Source: CAXXOK01 sp963678055 (GTDB lineage: Bacteria; Bacillota; Clostridia; Christensenellales; Aristaeellaceae). From it: 64,000 bases of DNA. Location: the NCBI GenBank assembly GCA_963678055.1, contig OY782679.1, positions 2,170,001 through 2,234,000 of the forward strand, read 5' to 3'. The notes beneath the pieces were generated by a model. That model made no database searches and was not told the DNA's origin. It saw only the letters and a list, made by a program, of their open reading frames with translations. The first letter of the stretch is position 1. Every line of letters begins with the position of its first letter. Position numbers and translations under genes: made by a program. This document shows, one piece after another, positions 61,605-64,000 of this stretch.

Positions 61605-62933
61605 TTAGCGCAGGGACGATGCCGTTTCGCCGCCGCGCCAGCTTGCCTCTTTGACTACAATCACCGGTATGGAGAAAAAGAAAAAATATGAATACGCCAT
61701 TCCTTCCCTGCGCAATGCCAGATTGTAAAACAGCATCACTATTGCAAACAGCGATATAAGAATCACAATGTTGAGCAGATATCGATCCTGTTTTGACAGG
61801 CCAGTTCGATGTTTGATTTGCATGGAATACATAGCAGGCGAAAGCAGTATTGCCATAAATAAGCCAAGCCCTACAAAGCCCATCTCCACCAGCGTGAATG
61901 CGCTTTGGATGAAATGGTAGTTTGTGTTTTGATGAAGCTGATAGAACTTGGATTGCAGAAAGGTGAAATTGGAGGAATAGTCCGCATTCCCAAGGCCAAT
62001 TCCGAAAATGTATTCCAGCGGATCATGAAAGAAATGTTCCGTAACAAATCCAACAGCGCCAATCCGGCTGATGGCAGTTTTCGATCCATACCCCATGGTG
62101 GAATAGCGCACAATCTCATCAATGGAGAAAAACCCGGCCCAATTGGGGTACAGGCTTTGCAGATAGATCATACTGAAGGCCATCAGCATGGTTCCAAGGC
62201 CTATCATTGTCAGTTTTTTGACGGAAAACCTCGTAATCAGCGTGACCAACGCGAAAATGATAAAAACCTCGATGTAAACAATTTTCAGCTCATTAATTGC
62301 CGCCATAAACAGTGCTCCCGCTACAGCTACGATCATTTTCCACAGCGGAGCCGAACGCGTCAGGTATTTGACAACGTAAATGGAAACGACAATCACAATC
62401 AGCGCATTTAATTCGGAAACCCCGCCCATCGCTTCGCCAGCGCCAAACAAGCCTGATGCGAAATCGTACCGTATATTCTGCACGAGGATTTGATAGGATA
62501 ACACCACAATATTGACACAGTAAAACCAAAAGAAAATGTCGAATATTCTCTCAATATCCTCTTTGTTCAAATATCTGTAGCAGGCGGCTACAAACACGAA
62601 GTAGCGGAAATTATTCCGTATCCCCCACAGATACAGCACGGGATTGTACAGGTTAATAATGTAGGAAAACACCGACCACAAAATATAGGCAATCACAAGC
62701 CCCTTAAACAAGTAGTGCCGCCCAATAAAAGGCTTTTGTGAAGCCGGGTCATACTGGCGTATCCGACTATGGCCACCCTTTCGTCCCTGCAACATCGCAA
62801 GCAACAAGAAAATCGTGACCAGATCGGACACATAGTTCAGCATCGATGGAAGGTGAAAAGCCTGAATCAAATATTTAATGATCAGGTTATAGATGATCTG
62901 AAAATAAATCAGCGTTTTAGCCCGAATTCTCAT
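61605..62933 (-). CDS. Wzy/O-antigen polymerase-like membrane protein
   Basis: 442 residues, 10-12 membrane helices, with the broad extracytoplasmic loop typical of Wzy and oligosaccharide repeat polymerases in the second half (GYGSKTAISRIGAVGFVTEH, DPLEYIFGIGLGNADYSS). Start preceded by GGAG. Sequence similarity within this family is always low; topology and position between a glycosyltransferase and the flippase support the call. Confidence 0.87.
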   Translation of the reverse strand: MRIRAKTLIYFQIIYNLIIKYLIQAFHLPSMLNYVSDLVTIFLLLAMLQGRKGGHSRIRQYDPASQKPFIGRHYLFKGLVIAYILWSVFSYIINLYNPVLYLWGIRNNFRYFVFVAACYRYLNKEDIERIFDIFFWFYCVNIVVLSYQILVQNIRYDFASGLFGAGEAMGGVSELNALIVIVVSIYVVKYLTRSAPLWKMIVAVAGALFMAAINELKIVYIEVFIIFALVTLITRFSVKKLTMIGLGTMLMAFSMIYLQSLYPNWAGFFSIDEIVRYSTMGYGSKTAISRIGAVGFVTEHFFHDPLEYIFGIGLGNADYSSNFTFLQSKFYQLHQNTNYHFIQSAFTLVEMGFVGLGLFMAILLSPAMYSMQIKHRTGLSKQDRYLLNIVILISLFAIVMLFYNLALRREGMAYSYFFFFSIPVIVVKEASWRGGETASSLR

Positions 62934-63027
62934 GCACGCTCCAGTCCTTTATGTCGTCAATTGTATGTTGGCACAGATGCCGGGGTCATTGCCGGGCTTT
63001 TGTGACACCATACAGAAATCATCCAGG

Positions 63028-64000
63028 CTACGTAGCTTCCAAAGCATCATGCATCCGCAGTATCCACCTGACGGCATGCACAAAGCGAAGCTGAACGCAT
63101 CGGTAGAAGATCCGTTTTTTGCGTTCTACCGCCTCCATGGGATACTGCCGGATTGCTTCCTGCGTTTCAGCAGAACCGCAAATCGTTTTCATCCTCTGTT
63201 TTGCCTTGCGTGTGTCTGCATCCCACACAAAACGATTTTCCTGTTTCAGGCAGGCATGCACATGCGTCAGGAAACTGGCGTGTACCGCTTGATCCAAAAC
63301 CGTTTGCAGTCCCCATTGTTCAACCAGTTTCTTTTGCCGGGCATATAAATCGCAAGCGGCATCAAACAAATACGGGCGGTATACTTTTGTCAGCGACGAG
63401 GCGTTTGCACAGTACATATACAGCGGTTTTGCCAGAAACGATATGCTTTTCACATGATAGAACGCCTGCATATTGAAGAGTTTGTCTTCGCTGACGATTT
63501 TTTGAAAGCGCAGGTCGTTTTCATCCAGAAATGCGCGGCGGTAAATACCGCTCCATGCCGGTACAAGGGAATAGCTGCTCCCTGCATGGGTAAACCCTGT
63601 GCCGCAAGTACGCGGTAAAAGCTCAAACCGTATTTCTTTGTCCGTTACCCCATCCGGATAATCCATCGGCGCGTTGCGTTTCTTCCCATCACGATCAACC
63701 ACGCAATGACCAAACCAGCAGATATCCGCTTTTGTTTTTTCCAGTTCACACGCGGCGAGCGAAAAAAGCTCCGCTGCCAGATAATCATCCGAATCCACAA
63801 AGGATACATAGTCACCCGATGCAATCTCAAGCCCGCTGTTACGTGCCAGCGCGAGACCCCCGTTTTCTTTATGGATTACCTGTATCCGGCTATCCCTGCG
63901 CTTCCATTCTTCGCACAGCGCGGGGCAGCTGTCCGGGGATCCGTCGTCTACCATGATGATCTCCAGGTTACGATACGTTTGATTCACAATGGATTCCATA
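63028..64000 (-). CDS. GT2-family glycosyltransferase (partial, N-terminus off the right edge)
   Basis: The visible 323 residues lack only the first strand (IVNQTYRNLEIIMVDDGSPDS is normally about 30 residues in). NGGLALARNSGLEIASGDYV and FVDSDDYLAAEL (DXD site) are clear. The C-terminal part holds no membrane helix. It is upstream of the polymerase in the same operon and adds a sugar to the repeat unit. The true start lies beyond base 64000. Confidence 0.92.
   Translation of the reverse strand, partial: MESIVNQTYRNLEIIMVDDGSPDSCPALCEEWKRRDSRIQVIHKENGGLALARNSGLEIASGDYVSFVDSDDYLAAELFSLAACELEKTKADICWFGHCVVDRDGKKRNAPMDYPDGVTDKEIRFELLPRTCGTGFTHAGSSYSLVPAWSGIYRRAFLDENDLRFQKIVSEDKLFNMQAFYHVKSISFLAKPLYMYCANASSLTKVYRPYLFDAACDLYARQKKLVEQWGLQTVLDQAVHASFLTHVHACLKQENRFVWDADTRKAKQRMKTICGSAETQEAIRQYPMEAVERKKRIFYRCVQLRFVHAVRWILRMHDALEAT

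Overview
The window reads as an anaerobic, fibre-degrading Firmicute of the Clostridia, probably from a gut or rumen. The reasons are the LytTR/GHKL two-component systems, an LCP protein with a CpsC/CpsD-type tyrosine-kinase capsule system, a VanZ-like protein, GPH and CUT1 transporters, AGGAGG-type ribosome binding sites, and a dense set of plant cell wall enzymes. The genus cannot be named from the sequence. No rRNA, tRNA, CRISPR array, phage gene or transposase was seen.

Layout. (1) <1-3731, minus: two GH3 beta-glycosidases, one secreted and one membrane-anchored with its domains in permuted order. (2) 4149-10965, plus: a very compact operon of LytTR regulator, GHKL kinase, a small membrane protein, an AlgI-like MBOAT O-acyltransferase and a large protein with two SGNH-like domains separated by leucine-rich and InlB-type repeats. 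It looks like a self-contained surface acylation system. (3) 11183-20119, plus: a strong promoter, a CUT1-type binding protein with an extra sensor-like N-terminal region, two permeases, a MacA-like adaptor, a MacB-like permease without ATPase, and two paralogous adaptors, closed by a strong terminator. (4) 20242-42367, minus: a polysaccharide utilisation locus with two LytTR/GHKL systems, three GH3 enzymes (two permuted and anchored), two feruloyl-esterase-like CE1 proteins, a CE15 glucuronoyl esterase, two small secreted proteins of unknown function, a GPH symporter and a cytoplasmic GH2. Glucuronoxylan and its lignin esters are the likely target. (5) 42910-44755, plus: a small membrane protein, a GT2 glycosyltransferase and a heavily deleted UDP-galactopyranose mutase pseudogene.

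(6) 44930-49614, minus, with a divergent AraC regulator (49752-50582): sugar kinase, 6-phosphogluconate dehydrogenase, mannonate-oxidoreductase-like SDR and a nickel-dependent LarA-family racemase/epimerase with all four key residues. I infer a route from fructuronate via mannonate and gluconate to 6-phosphogluconate. That would let uronic acid released by region 4 enter the pentose phosphate pathway. (7) 50662-53574, minus: secreted hydrolase, secreted CxxC/SH3 protein, third CE1-like esterase with an eight-copy GCT repeat in its signal peptide. (8) 53933->64000, minus: an exopolysaccharide operon (GT2, Wzy, Wzx, pyruvyl transferase, FrhB-like Fe-S protein, VanZ-like, LCP, secreted protein, CpsC, CpsD) ending in a strong terminator.

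The most distinctive elements are the MBOAT/double-SGNH operon, the membrane-anchored permuted GH3 enzymes, the LarA-centred uronate route, the deleted glf gene, and several intergenic hairpins that lack U-tracts. All functions are inferred from sequence reading; no database search was run.
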